Shown piece by piece: positions 28,098 through 39,858 of a stretch of 64,000 bases of DNA; within the stretch, counting starts at the first letter, position 1; each line of letters opens with the position of its first letter. The notes beneath the pieces are model-generated. The model made no database searches. It had not been told where the DNA came from and worked only from the letters and a program-made list of their open reading frames with translations. This stretch comes from Climacium dendroides (lineage: Eukaryota > Streptophyta > Bryopsida > Hypnales > Climaciaceae). Location of the stretch: positions 23,498,001 through 23,562,000 of the forward strand of contig OX467082.1 in NCBI GenBank assembly GCA_950106755.1. Direction: 5' to 3'. Both the position numbers and the translations under genes were made by a program.

Positions 28098-29500
28098 CCT
28101 ATTTTTTGGTTCCCCATTAGAGCTTTTGATGCATATTTTTTTGGACCTTTGCCAAATAAATCCATAACTGGCCATTTGTGCATGAACATGCGGCCACATG
28201 AAACATTTCAATTATATTTCTTTTTGGTGAGTATCTCATGGAGTACCATTGAAGACCTTGCATTCAACTTGTGCCTATTTTTTGGTTCCCCATTAGAGCT
28301 TTTGATGCATATTTTTTTGGACCTTTGCCAAATAAATCCATAACTGGCCATTTGTGCATGAACATGCGGCCACATGAAACATTTCAATTACATTTCTTTT
28401 TGGTGAGTATCTCATGGAGTACCATTGAAGGCCTTGCATTCAACTTGTGCCTATTTTTTGGTTCACCATTAGAGCTTTTGATGCATATTTTTTGGACCTT
28501 TGCCAAATAAATCCAAAACAGGCCATTTGCGCATGAACTTGGGGCCACATGAAACATTTCAATTACATTTCTTTTTGGTGAGTATCTCATGGAGTACCAT
28601 TGAAGACCTTGCATTCAACTTGTGCCTATTTTTCGGTTCCCCATTAGAGCTTTTGATGCATATTTTTTTGGACCTTTGCCAAATAAATCCATAACTGGCC
28701 ATTTGTGCATGAACATGCGGCCACATGAAACATTTCAATTACATTTCTTTTTGGTGAGTATCTCATGGAGTACCATTGAAGACCTTGCATTCAACTTGTG
28801 CCTATTTTTTGGTTCCCCATTAGAGCTTTTGATGCATATTTTTTGGACCTTTGCCAAATAAATCCAAAACAGGCCATTTGCGCATGAACTTGGGGCCACA
28901 TGAAACATTTCAATTACATTTCTTTTTGGTGAGTATCTCATGGAGTACCATTGAAGACCTTGCATTCAACTTGTGCCTATTTTTTGGTTCCCCATTAGAG
29001 CTTTTGATGCATAATTTTTTGGACCTTTGCCAAAAAAATCCATAACTGGCCATTTGTGCATGAACATGCGGCCACATGAAACACTTCAATTACATTTCTT
29101 TTTGGTGAGTATCTCATGGAGTACCATTGAAGACCTTGCATTCAACTTGTGCCTATTTTTTGGTTCCCCATTAGAGCTTTTGATGCATATTTTTTTGGAC
29201 CTTTGCCAAATAAATCCATAACAAGCCATTTGTGCATGAACATCCGTCCACATGAAACATTTCAATTACATTTCTTTTTGGTGAGTATCTCATGGAGTAC
29301 CATTGAAGACCTTGCATTCAACTTGTGCCTATTTTTTGGTTCCCCATTAGAGCTTTTGATGCATATTTTTTGGACCTTTGCCAAATAAATCCAAAACAGG
29401 CCATTTGCGCATGAACTTGGGGCCACATGAAACATTTCAATTACATTTCTTTTTGGGGAGTTTCTCATGGAGTACCATTGAAGACCTTGCATTCAACTTG
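28098..29500 (+). repeat. Fourth copy of the CGGTTCC-marked block
   Basis: About eight monomers around the private CCTATTTTTCGGTTCC (28625) match blocks near 7561, 13182 and 19501; offsets between successive copies are 5621, 6319 and 9124 bp (32, 36 and 52 monomers). The block also shares GAAGGCCTT about two monomers before the marker and an F monomer after it. This last copy has private damage: GCATAATTTTTTGG and CCAAAAAAATCC near 29010-29039. Confidence 0.87.
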
Positions 29501-32500
29501 TGCCTATTTTTTGGTTCCCCATTAGAGCTTTTGATGCATATTTTTTTGGACCTTTGCCAAATAAATCCATAACTGGCCATTTGTGCATGAACATGCGGCC
29601 ACATGAAACATTTCAATTACATTTCTTTTTGGTGAGTATCTCATGGAGTACCATTGAAGACCTTGCATTCAACTTGTGCCTATTTTTTGGTTCCCCATTA
29701 GAGCTTTTGATGCATATTTTTTGGACCTTTGCCAAATAAATCCAAAACAGGCCATTTGCGCATGAACTTGGGGCCACATGAAACATTTCAATTACATTTC
29801 TTTTTGGTGAGTTTCTCATGGAGTACCATTGAAGATCTTGCATTCAACTTGTGCCTATTTTTTGGTTCCCCATTAGAGCTTTTGATGCATATTTTTTTGG
29901 ACCTTTGCCAAATAAATCCATAACTGGCCATTTGTGCATGAACTTGGGGCCACATGAAACATTTCAATTACATTTCTTTTTGGTGAGTATCTCATGGAGT
30001 ACCATTGAAGACCTTGCATTCAACTTGTGCCTATTTTTTGGTTCCCCATTAGAGCTTTTGATGCATATTTTTTGGACCTTTGCCAAATAAATCCAAAACA
30101 GGCCATTTGCGCATGAACTTGGGGCCACATGAAACATTTCAATTACATTTCTTTTTGGGGAGTTTCTCATGGAGTACCATTGAAGACCTTGCATTCAACT
30201 TGTGCCTATTTTTTGGTTCCCCATTAGAGCTTTTGATGCATATTTTTTTGGACCTTTGCCAAATAAATCCATAACTGGCCATTTGTGCATGAACATGCGG
30301 CCACATGAAACATTTCAATTACATTTCTTTTTGGTGAGTATCTCATGGAGTACCATTGAAGACCTTGCATTCAACTTGTGCCTATTTTTTGGTTCCCCAT
30401 TAGAGCTTTTGATGCATATTTTTTGGACCTTTGCCAAATAAATCCAAAACAGGCCATTTGCGCATGAACTTGGGGCCACATGAAACATTTCAATTACATT
30501 TCTTTTTGGTGAGTTTCTCATGGAGTACCATTGAAGATCTTGCATTCAACTTGTGCCTATTTTTTGGTTCCCCATTAGAGCTTTTGATGCATATTTTTTT
30601 GGACCTTTGCCAAATAAATCCATAACTGGCCATTTGTGCATGAACTTGGGGCCACATGAAACATTTCAATTACATTTCTTTTTGGTGAGTATCTCATGGA
30701 GTACCATTGAAGACCTTGCATTCAACTTGTGCCTATTTTTTGGTTCCCCATTAGAGCTTTTGATGCATATTTTTTGGACCTTTGCCAAATAAATCCAAAA
30801 CAGGCCATTTGCGCATGAACTTGGGGCCACATGAAACATTTCAATTACATTTCTTTTTGGTGAGTTTCTCATGGAGTACCATTGAAGACCTTGCATTCAA
30901 CTTGTGCCTATTTTTTGGTTCCCCATTAGAGCTTTTGATGCATATTTTTTTGGACCTTTGCCAAATAAATCCATAACTGGCCATTTGTGCATGAACATGC
31001 GGCCACATGAAACATTTCAATTACATTTCTTTTTGGTGAGTATCTCATGGAGTACCATTGAAGACCTTGCATTCAACTTGTGCCTATTTTTTGGTTCACC
31101 ATTAGAGCTTTTGATGCATATTTTTTGGACCTTTGCCAAATAAATCCAAAACAGGCCATTTGCGCATGAACTTGGGGCCACATGAAACATTTCAATTACA
31201 TTTCTTTTTGGTGAGTATCTCATGGAGTACCATTGAAGACCTTGCATTCAACTTGTGCCTATTTTTTGGTTCCCCATTAGAGCTTTCGATGCATATTTTT
31301 CTGGACCTTGCCACATAAATCCATAACTGGCCATTTGTGCATGAACCAGGGGCCACATGAAACATTTCAATTACAGTTCTTTTTGGTGAGTATCTCATGG
31401 AGTACCATTGAAGACCTTGCATTCAACTTGTGCCTATTTTTTGGTTCCCCATTAGAGCTTTTGATGCATATTTTTTTGGACCTTTGCCAAATAAATCCAT
31501 AACTGGCCATTTGTGCATGAACATGCGGCCACATGAAACATTTCAATTACATTTCTTTTTGGTGAGTATCTCATGGAGTACCATTGAAGACCTTGCATTC
31601 AACTTGTGCCTATTTTTTGGTTCCCCATTAGAGCTTTGGATGCATATTTTTTGGACCTTTGCCAAATAAATCCAAAACAGGCCATTTGCGCATGAACTTG
31701 GGGCCACATGAAACATTTCAATTACATTTCTTTTTGGTGAGTTTCTCATGGAGTACCATTGAAGACCTTGCATTCAACTTGTGCCTATTTTTTGGTTCAC
31801 CATTAGAGCTTTTGATGCATATTTTTTGGACCTTTGCCAAATAAATCCAAAACAGGCCATTTGCGCATGAACTTGGGGCCACATGAAACATTTCAATTAC
31901 ATTTCTTTTTGGTGAGTTTCTCATGGAGTACCATTGAAGACCTTGCATTCAACTTGTGCCTATTTTTTGGTTCCCCATTAGAGCTTTTGATGCATATTTT
32001 TTTGGACCTTTGCCAAATAAATCCATAACTGGCCATTTGTGCATGAACATGCGGCCACATGAAACATTTCAATTACATTTCTTTTTGGTGAGTATCTCAT
32101 GGAGTACCATTGAAGACCTTGCATTCAACTTGTGCCTATTTTTTGGTTCCCCATTAGAGCTTTTGATGCATATTTTTTGGACCTTTGCCAAATAAATCCA
32201 AAACAGGCCATTTGCGCATGAACTTGGGGCCACATGAAACATTTCAATTACATTTCTTTTTGGTGAGTTTCTCATGGAGTACCATTGAAGATCTTGCATT
32301 CAACTTGTGCCTATTTTTTGGTTCCCCATTAGAGCTTTTGATGCATATTTTTTTGGACCTTTGCCAAATAAATCCATAACTGGCCATTTGTGCATGAACT
32401 TGGGGCCACATGAAACATTTCAATTACATTTCTTTTTGGTGAGTATCTCATGGAGTACCATTGAAGACCTTGCATTCAACTTGTGCCTATTTTTTGGTTC

Positions 32501-32660
32501 CCCATTAGAGCTTTTGATGCATATTTTTTGGACCTTTGCCAAATAAATCCAAAACAGGCCATTTGCGCATGAACTTGGGGCCACATGAAACATTTCAATT
32601 ACATTTCTTTTTGGTGAGTTTCTCATGGAGTACCATTGAAGACCTTGCATTCAACTTGTG

Positions 32661-35466
32661 CCTATTTTTTGGTTCCCCATTAGAGCTTTTGATGCATATT
32701 TTTTTGGACCTTTGCCAAATAAATCCATAACTGGCCATTTGTGCATGAACATGCGGCCACATGAAACATTTCAATTACATTTCTTTTTGGTGAGTATCTC
32801 ATGGAGTACCATTGAAGACCTTGCATTCAACTTGTGCCTATTTTTTGGTTCACCATTAGAGCTTTTGATGCATATTTTTTGGACCTTTGCCAAATAAATA
32901 CAAAACAGGCCATTTGCGCATGAACTTGGGGTCACATGAAACATTTCAATTACATTTCTTTTTGGTGAGTATCTCATGGAGTACCATTGAAGACCTTGCA
33001 TTCAACTTGTGCCTATTTTTTGGTTCCCCATTAGAGCTTTCGATGCATATTTTTCTGGACCTTGCCACATAAATCCATAACTGGCCATTTGTGCATGAAC
33101 CAGGGGCCACATGAAACATTTCAATTACAGTTCTTTTTGGTGAGTATCTCATGGAGTACCATTGAAGACCTTGCATTCAACTTGTGCCTATTTTTTGGTT
33201 CCCCATTAGAGCTTTTGATGCATATTTTTTTGGACCTTTGCCAAATAAATCCATAACTGGCCATTTGTGCATGAACATGCGGCCACATGAAACATTTCAA
33301 TTACATTTCTTTTTGGTGAGTATCTCATGGAGTACCATTGAAGACCTTGCATTCAACTTGTGCCTATTTTTTGGTTCCCCATTAGAGCTTTGGATGCATA
33401 TTTTTTGGACCTTTGCCAAATAAATCCATAACAGGCCATTTGCGCATGAACTTGGGGCCACATGAAACATTTCAATTACATTTCTTTTTGGTGAGTTTCT
33501 CATGGAGTACCATTGAAGACCTTGCATTCAACTTGTGCCTATTTTTTGGTTCACCATTAGAGCTTTTGATGCATATTTTTTGGACCTTTGCCAAATAAAT
33601 CCAAAACAGGCCATTTGCGCATGAACTTGGGGCCACATGAAACATTTCAATTACATTTCTTTTTGGTGAGTTTCTCATGGAGTACCATTGAAGACCTTGC
33701 ATTCAACTTGTGCCTATTTTTTGGTTCCCCATTAGAGCTTTTGATGCATATTTTTTTGGACCTTTGCCAAATAAATCCATAACTGGCCATTTGTGCATGA
33801 ACATGCGGCCACATGAAACATTTCAATTACATTTCTTTTTGGTGAGTATCTCATGGAGTACCATTGAAGACCTTGCATTCAACTTGTGCCTATTTTTTGG
33901 TTCACCATTAGAGCTTTTGATGCATATTTTTTGGACCTTTGCCAAATAAATCCAAAACAGGCCATTTGCGCATGAACTTGGGGCCACATGAAACATTTCA
34001 ATTACATTTCTTTTTGGTGAGTTTCTCATGGAGTACCATTGAAGACCTTGCATTCAACTTGTGCCTATTTTTTGGTTCCCCATTAGAGCTTTTGATGCAT
34101 ATTTTTTTGGACCTTTGCCAAATAAATCCATAACTGGCCATTTGTGCATGAACATGCGGCCACATGAAACATTTCAATTACATTTCTTTTTGGTGAGTAT
34201 CTCATGGAGTACCATTGAAGACCTTGCATTCAACTTGTGCCTATTTTTTGGTTCACCATTAGAGCTTTTGATGCATATTTTTTGGACCTTTGCCAAATAA
34301 ATCCAAAACAGGCCATTTGCGCATGAACTTGGGGTCACATGAAACATTTCAATTACATTTCTTTTTGGTGAGTATCTCATGGAGTACCATTGAAGACCTT
34401 GCATTCAACTTGTGCCTATTTTTTGGTTCCCCATTAGAGCTTTCGATGCATATTTTTCTGGACCTTGCCACATAAATCCATAACTGGCCATTTGTGCATG
34501 AACCAGGGGCCACATGAAACATTTCAATTACAGTTCTTTTTGGTGAGTATCTCATGGAGTACCATTGAAGACCTTGCATTCAACTTGTGCCTATTTTTTG
34601 GTTCACCATTAGAGCTTTTGATGCATATTTTTTTGGACCTTTGCCAAATAAATCCATAACTGGCCATTTGTGCATGAACATGCGGCCACATGAAACATTT
34701 CAATTACATTTCTTTTTGGTGAGTATCTCATGGAGTACCATTGAAGACCTTGCATTCAACTTGTGCCTATTTTTTGGTTCCCCATTAGAGCTTTGGATGC
34801 ATATTTTTTGGACCTTTGCCAAATAAATCCAAAACAGGCCATTTGCGCATGAACTTGGGGCCACATGAAACATTTCAATTACATTTCTTTTTGGTGAGTT
34901 TCTCATGGAGTACCATTGAAGACCTTGCATTCAACTTGTGCCTATTTTTTGGTTCACCATTAGAGCTTTTGATGCATATTTTTTGGACCTTTGCCAAATA
35001 AATCCAAAACAGGCCATTTGCGCATGAACTTGGGGCCACATGAAACATTTCAATTACATTTCTTTTTGGTGAGTTTCTCATGGAGTACCATTGAAGACCT
35101 TGCATTCAACTTGTGCCTATTTTTTGGTTCCCCATTAGAGCTTTTGATGCATATTTTTTTGGACCTTTGCCAAATAAATCCATAACTGGCCATTTGTGCA
35201 TGAACATGCGGCCACATGAAACATTTCAATTACATTTCTTTTTGGTGAGTATCTCATGGAGTACCATTGAAGACCTTGCATTCAACTTGTGCCTATTTTT
35301 TGGTTCCCCATTAGAGCTTTTGATGCATATTTTTTGGACCTTTGCCAAATAAATCCAAAACAGGCCATTTGCGCATGAACTTGGGGCCACATGAAACATT
35401 TCAATTACATTTCTTTTTGGTGAGTTTCTCATGGAGTACCATTGAAGACCTTGCATTCAACTTGTG
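32661..35466 (+). repeat. 8-monomer tandem duplication, unit 1403 bp
   Basis: 32661-34063 and 34064-35466 agree monomer by monomer: both contain GGGGTCACATG (32931 and 34334), a C monomer with ACAGTTCTTTTT (33012 and 34415) and a CTTTGGATG copy. The offset is 1403 bp throughout. Only a few single-base differences were noted, such as AAATACAAAAC in the first copy against AAATCCAAAAC in the second. Confidence 0.9.
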
Positions 35467-36343
35467 CCTATTTTTTGGTTCCCCATTAGAGCTTTTGATG
35501 CATATTTTTTTGGACCTTTGCCAAATAAATCCATAACTGGCCATTTGTGCATGAACATGCGGCCACATGAAACATTTCAATTACATTTCTTTTTGGTGAG
35601 TATCTCATGGAGTACCATTGAAGACCTTGCATTCAACTTGTGCCTATTTTTTGGTTCACCATTAGAGCTTTTGATGCATATTTTTTGGACCTTTGCCAAA
35701 TAAATCCAAAACAGGCCATTTGCGCATGAACTTGGGGCCACAGGAAACATTTCAATTACATTTCTTTTTGGTGAGTTTCTCATGGAGTACCATTGAAGAC
35801 CTTGCATTCAACTTGTGCCTATTTTTTGGTTCCCCATTAGAGCTTTTGATGCATATTTTTTTGGACCTTTGCCAAATAAATCCATAACTGGCCATTTGTG
35901 CATGAACATGCGGCCACATGAAACATTTCAATTACATTTCTTTTTGGTGAGTATCTCATGGAGTACCATTGAAGACCTTGCATTCAACTTGTGCCTATTT
36001 TTTGGTTCCCCATTAGAGCTTTTGATGCATATTTTTTGGACCTTTGCCAAATAAATACAAAACAGGCCATTTGCGCATGAACTTGGGGCCACATGAAACA
36101 TTTCAATTACATTTCTTTTTGGTGAGTATCTCATGGAGTACCATTGAAGACCTTGCATTCAACTTGTGCCTATTTTTTGGTTCCCCATTAGAGCTTTCGA
36201 TGCATATTTTTCTGGACCTTGCCACATAAATCCATAACTGGCCATTTGTGCATGAACCAGGGGCCACATGAAACATTTCAATTACATTTCTTTTTGGTGA
36301 GTATCTCATGGAGTACCATTGAAGACCTTGCATTCAACTTGTG

Positions 36344-39157
36344 CCTATTTTTTGGTTCCCCATTAGAGCTTTTGATGCATATTTTTTTGGACCTTTGCCA
36401 AATAAATCCATAACTGGCCATTTGCGCATGAACTTGGGGCCACATGAAACATTTCAATTACATTTCTTTTTGGTGAGTTTCTCATGGAGTACCATTGAAG
36501 ACCTTGCATTCAACTTGTGCCTATTTTTTGGTTCACCATTAGAGCTTTTGATGCATATATTTTTGGACCTTTGCCCAATAAATCCAAATTAGGCCATTTG
36601 TGCATGAACTTGGGGCCACATGAAACACTTCAATTACATTTCTTTTTGGTGAGTATCTCATGGAGTACCATTGAAGGCCTTGCATTCAACTTGTGCCTAG
36701 TTTTTGGTTCCCCATTAGAGCTTTTGATGCATATTTTTTTGGACCTTTGCCAAATAAATCCCTAACTGGCCATTTGTGCATGAACATGCGGCCACATGAA
36801 ACATTTCAATTACATTTCTTTTTGGTGAGTATCTCATGGAGTACCATTGAAGGCCTTGCATTCAACTTGTGCCTATTTTTTGGTTCACCATTAGAGCTTT
36901 TGATGCATATTTTTTGGACCTTTCCCAAATAAATCCAAAACAGGCCATTTGCGCATGAACTTGGGGCCACATGAAACATTTCAATTACATTTCTTTTTGG
37001 TGAGTATCTCATGGAGTACCATTGAAGACCTTGCATTCAACTTGTGCCTATTTTTTGGTTCACCATTAGAGCTTTTGATGCATATTTTTTTGGACCTTTG
37101 CCAAATAAATCCATAACAAGCCATTTGTGCATGAAAATGCGGCCACATGAAACATTTCAATTACATTTCTTTTTGGTGAGTATCTCATGGAGTACCATTG
37201 AAGACCTTGCATTCAACTTGTGCCTATTTTTTGGTTCCCCATTAGAGCTTTTGATGCATATTTTTTTGGACCTTTGCCAAATAAATCCCTAACTGGCCAT
37301 TTGTGCATGAACTTGGGGCCACATGAAACATTTCAATTACATTTCTTTTTGGTGAGTTTCTCATGGAGTACCATTGAAGACCTTGCATTCAACTTGTGCC
37401 TATTTTTTGGTTCCCCATTAGAGCTTTTGATGCATATTTTTTTGGACCTTTGCCAAATAAATCCATAACTGGCCATTTGTGCATGAACATGCGGCCACAT
37501 GAAACATTTCAATTACATTTCTTTTTGGTGAGTATCTCATGGAGTACCATTGAAGACCTTGCATTCAACTTGTGCCTATTTTTTGGTTCACCATTAGAGC
37601 TTTTGATGCATATATTTTTGGACCTTTGCCCAATAAATCCAAATTAGGCCATTTGTGCATGAACATGGGGCCACATGAAACACTTCAATTACATTTCTTT
37701 TTGGTGAGTATCTCATGGAGTACCATTGAAGACCTTGCATTCAACTTGTGCCTATTTTTTGGTTCACCATTAGAGCTTTTGATGCATATTTTTTTGGACC
37801 TTTGCCAAATAAATCCATAACAAGCCATTTGTGCATGAACATGCGGCCACATGAAACATTTCAATTACATTTCTTTTTGGTGAGTATCTCATGGAGTACC
37901 ATTGAAGACCTTGCATTCAACTTGTGCCTATTTTTTGGTTCACCATTAGAGCTTTTGATGCATATATTTTTGGACCTTTGCCCAATAAATCCAAATTAGG
38001 CCATTTGTGCATGAACATGGGGCCACATGAAACACTTCAATTACATTTCTTTTTGGTGAGTATCTCATGGAGTACCATTGAAGACCTTGCATTCAACTTG
38101 TGCCTATTTTTTGGTTCCCCATTAGAGCTTTGGATGCATATTTTTTTGGACCTTTGCCAAATAAATCCAAAACAGGCCATTTGCGCATGAACTTGGGGTC
38201 ACATGAAACATTTCAATTACATTTCTTTTTGGTGAGTATCTCATGGAGTACCATTGAAGACCTTGCATTCAACTTGTGCCTATTTTTTGGTTCCCCATTA
38301 GAGCTTTTGATGCATATATTTTTGGACCTTTGCCAAATAAATCCAAAACAGGCCATTTGCGCATGAACTTGGGGTCACATGAAACATTTCAATTACATTT
38401 CTTTTTGGTGAGTTTCTCATGGAGTACCATTGAAGACCTTGCATTCAACTTGTGCCTATTTTTTGGTTCACCATTAGAGCTTTCGATGCATATTTTTTTG
38501 GACCTTTCCCAAATAAATCCATAACAAGCCATTTGTGCATGAACTTGGGGCCACATGAAACATTTCAATTACATTTCTTTTTGGTGAGTATCTCATGGAG
38601 TACCATTGAAGACCTTGCATTCAACTTGTGCCTATTTTTTGGTTCCCCATTAGAGCTTTCGATGCATATTTTTTTGGACCTTTGCAAAATAAATCCATAA
38701 CTGGCCATTTGTGCATGAACATGCGGCCACATGAAACATTTCAATTACATTTCTTTTTGGTGAGTTTCTCATGGAGTACCATTGAAGACCTTGCATTCAA
38801 CTTGTGCCTATTTTTTGGTTCCCCATTAGAGCTTTCGATGCATATTTTTTTGGACCTTCGCCAAATAAATCCCTAACTGGCCATTTGTGCATGAACATGC
38901 GGCCACATGAAACATTTCAATTACATTTCTTTTTGGTGAGTATCTCATGGAGTACCATTGAAGACCTTGCATTCAACTTGTGCCTATTTTTTGGTTCCCC
39001 ATTAGAGCTTTTGATGCATATTTTTTGGACCTTTGCCAAATAAATCCAAAACAGGCCATTTGCGCATGAACTTGGGGCCACATGAAACATTTCAATTACA
39101 TTTCTTTTTGGTGAGTTTCTCATGGAGTACCATTGAAGACCTTGCATTCAACTTGTG
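36344..39157 (+). repeat. Array zone 4: mixed B, D, F-like and first G monomers
   Basis: The dimer pattern stops and mainly 176-bp monomers follow, including D copies without a preceding E (36520, 37575, 37927), copies with CCCTAACTGG, and the first G monomer at 38455. Part of this zone reappears further right: the run from about 36696 to 37220 resembles 46001-46525 (offset 9305) and 50218-50742 (offset 13522). One copy has CCTAGTTTTTGG (36696). Confidence 0.8.
38455..38630 (+). repeat. Representative G-type monomer
   Basis: This 176-bp copy combines GGTTCACC, CTTTCGATG, ACCTTTCCCAAAT, ATAACAAGCC and CTTGGGG. Related copies start at 43544, 44771, 47583, 53557, 55317, 56900, 58660, 59363, 60243 and 60946, and the partial copy at 63931 is of the same kind. 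None occurs left of 38 kb. TTTCCCAAATAAAT and CATAACAAGCC are also found in divergent edge monomer 1. Confidence 0.87.
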
Positions 39158-39508
39158 CCTATTTTTTGGTTCCCCATTAGAGCTTTTGATGCATATTTTT
39201 TTGGACCTTTGCCAAATAAATCCATAACTGGCCATTTGTGCATGAACATGCGGCCACATGAAACATTTCAATTACATTTCTTTTTGGTGAGTATCTCATG
39301 GAGTACCATTGAAGACCTTGCATTCAACTTGTGCCTATTTTTTGGTTCCCCATTAGAGCTTTTGATGCATATTTTTTGGACCTTTGCCAAATAAATCCAA
39401 AACAGGCCATTTGCGCATGAACTTGGGGCCACATGAAACATTTCAATTACATTTCTTTTTGGTGAGTATCTCATGGAGTACCATTGAAGACCTTGCATTC
39501 AACTTGTG

Positions 39509-39858
39509 CCTATTTTTTGGTTCCCCATTAGAGCTTTCGATGCATATTTTTCTGGACCTTGCCACATAAATCCATAACTGGCCATTTGTGCATGAACCAG
39601 GGGCCACATGAAACATTTCAATTACATTTCTTTTTGGTGAGTATCTCATGGAGTACCATTGAAGACCTTGCATTCAACTTGTGCCTATTTTTTGGTTCCC
39701 CATTAGAGCTTTCGATGCATATTTTTCTGGACCTTGCCACATAAATCCATAACTGGCCATTTGTGCATGAACCAGGGGCCACATGAAACATTTCAATTAC
39801 ATTTCTTTTTGGTGAGTATCTCATGGAGTACCATTGAAGACCTTGCATTCAACTTGTG
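39509..39858 (+). repeat. Two adjacent C monomers
   Basis: 39509-39683 and 39684-39858 are both C type and appear identical; this is the only place where two C monomers touch. It is the simplest duplication in the array, a single-unit step, and fits an unequal exchange by one register. Confidence 0.9.

Larger units (their letters stand above)
12655..36343 (+). repeat. Array zone 3: 351-bp A+B dimers with spaced C monomers
   Basis: Most of this 23.7-kb zone alternates 176-bp B and 175-bp A monomers. B copies usually end GAGTATCTC and many A copies GAGTTTCTC. Ten C monomers (15815 to 36169) are spaced 8 to 22 copies apart. Variants that mark sub-blocks include GAAGATCTT, TTGGGGAGT (for example 14711, 18925, 26294, 28049), CTTTGGATG and the F monomers. 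The dimer is the real repeating unit here, but B-B and A-A neighbours interrupt it. Confidence 0.88.
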
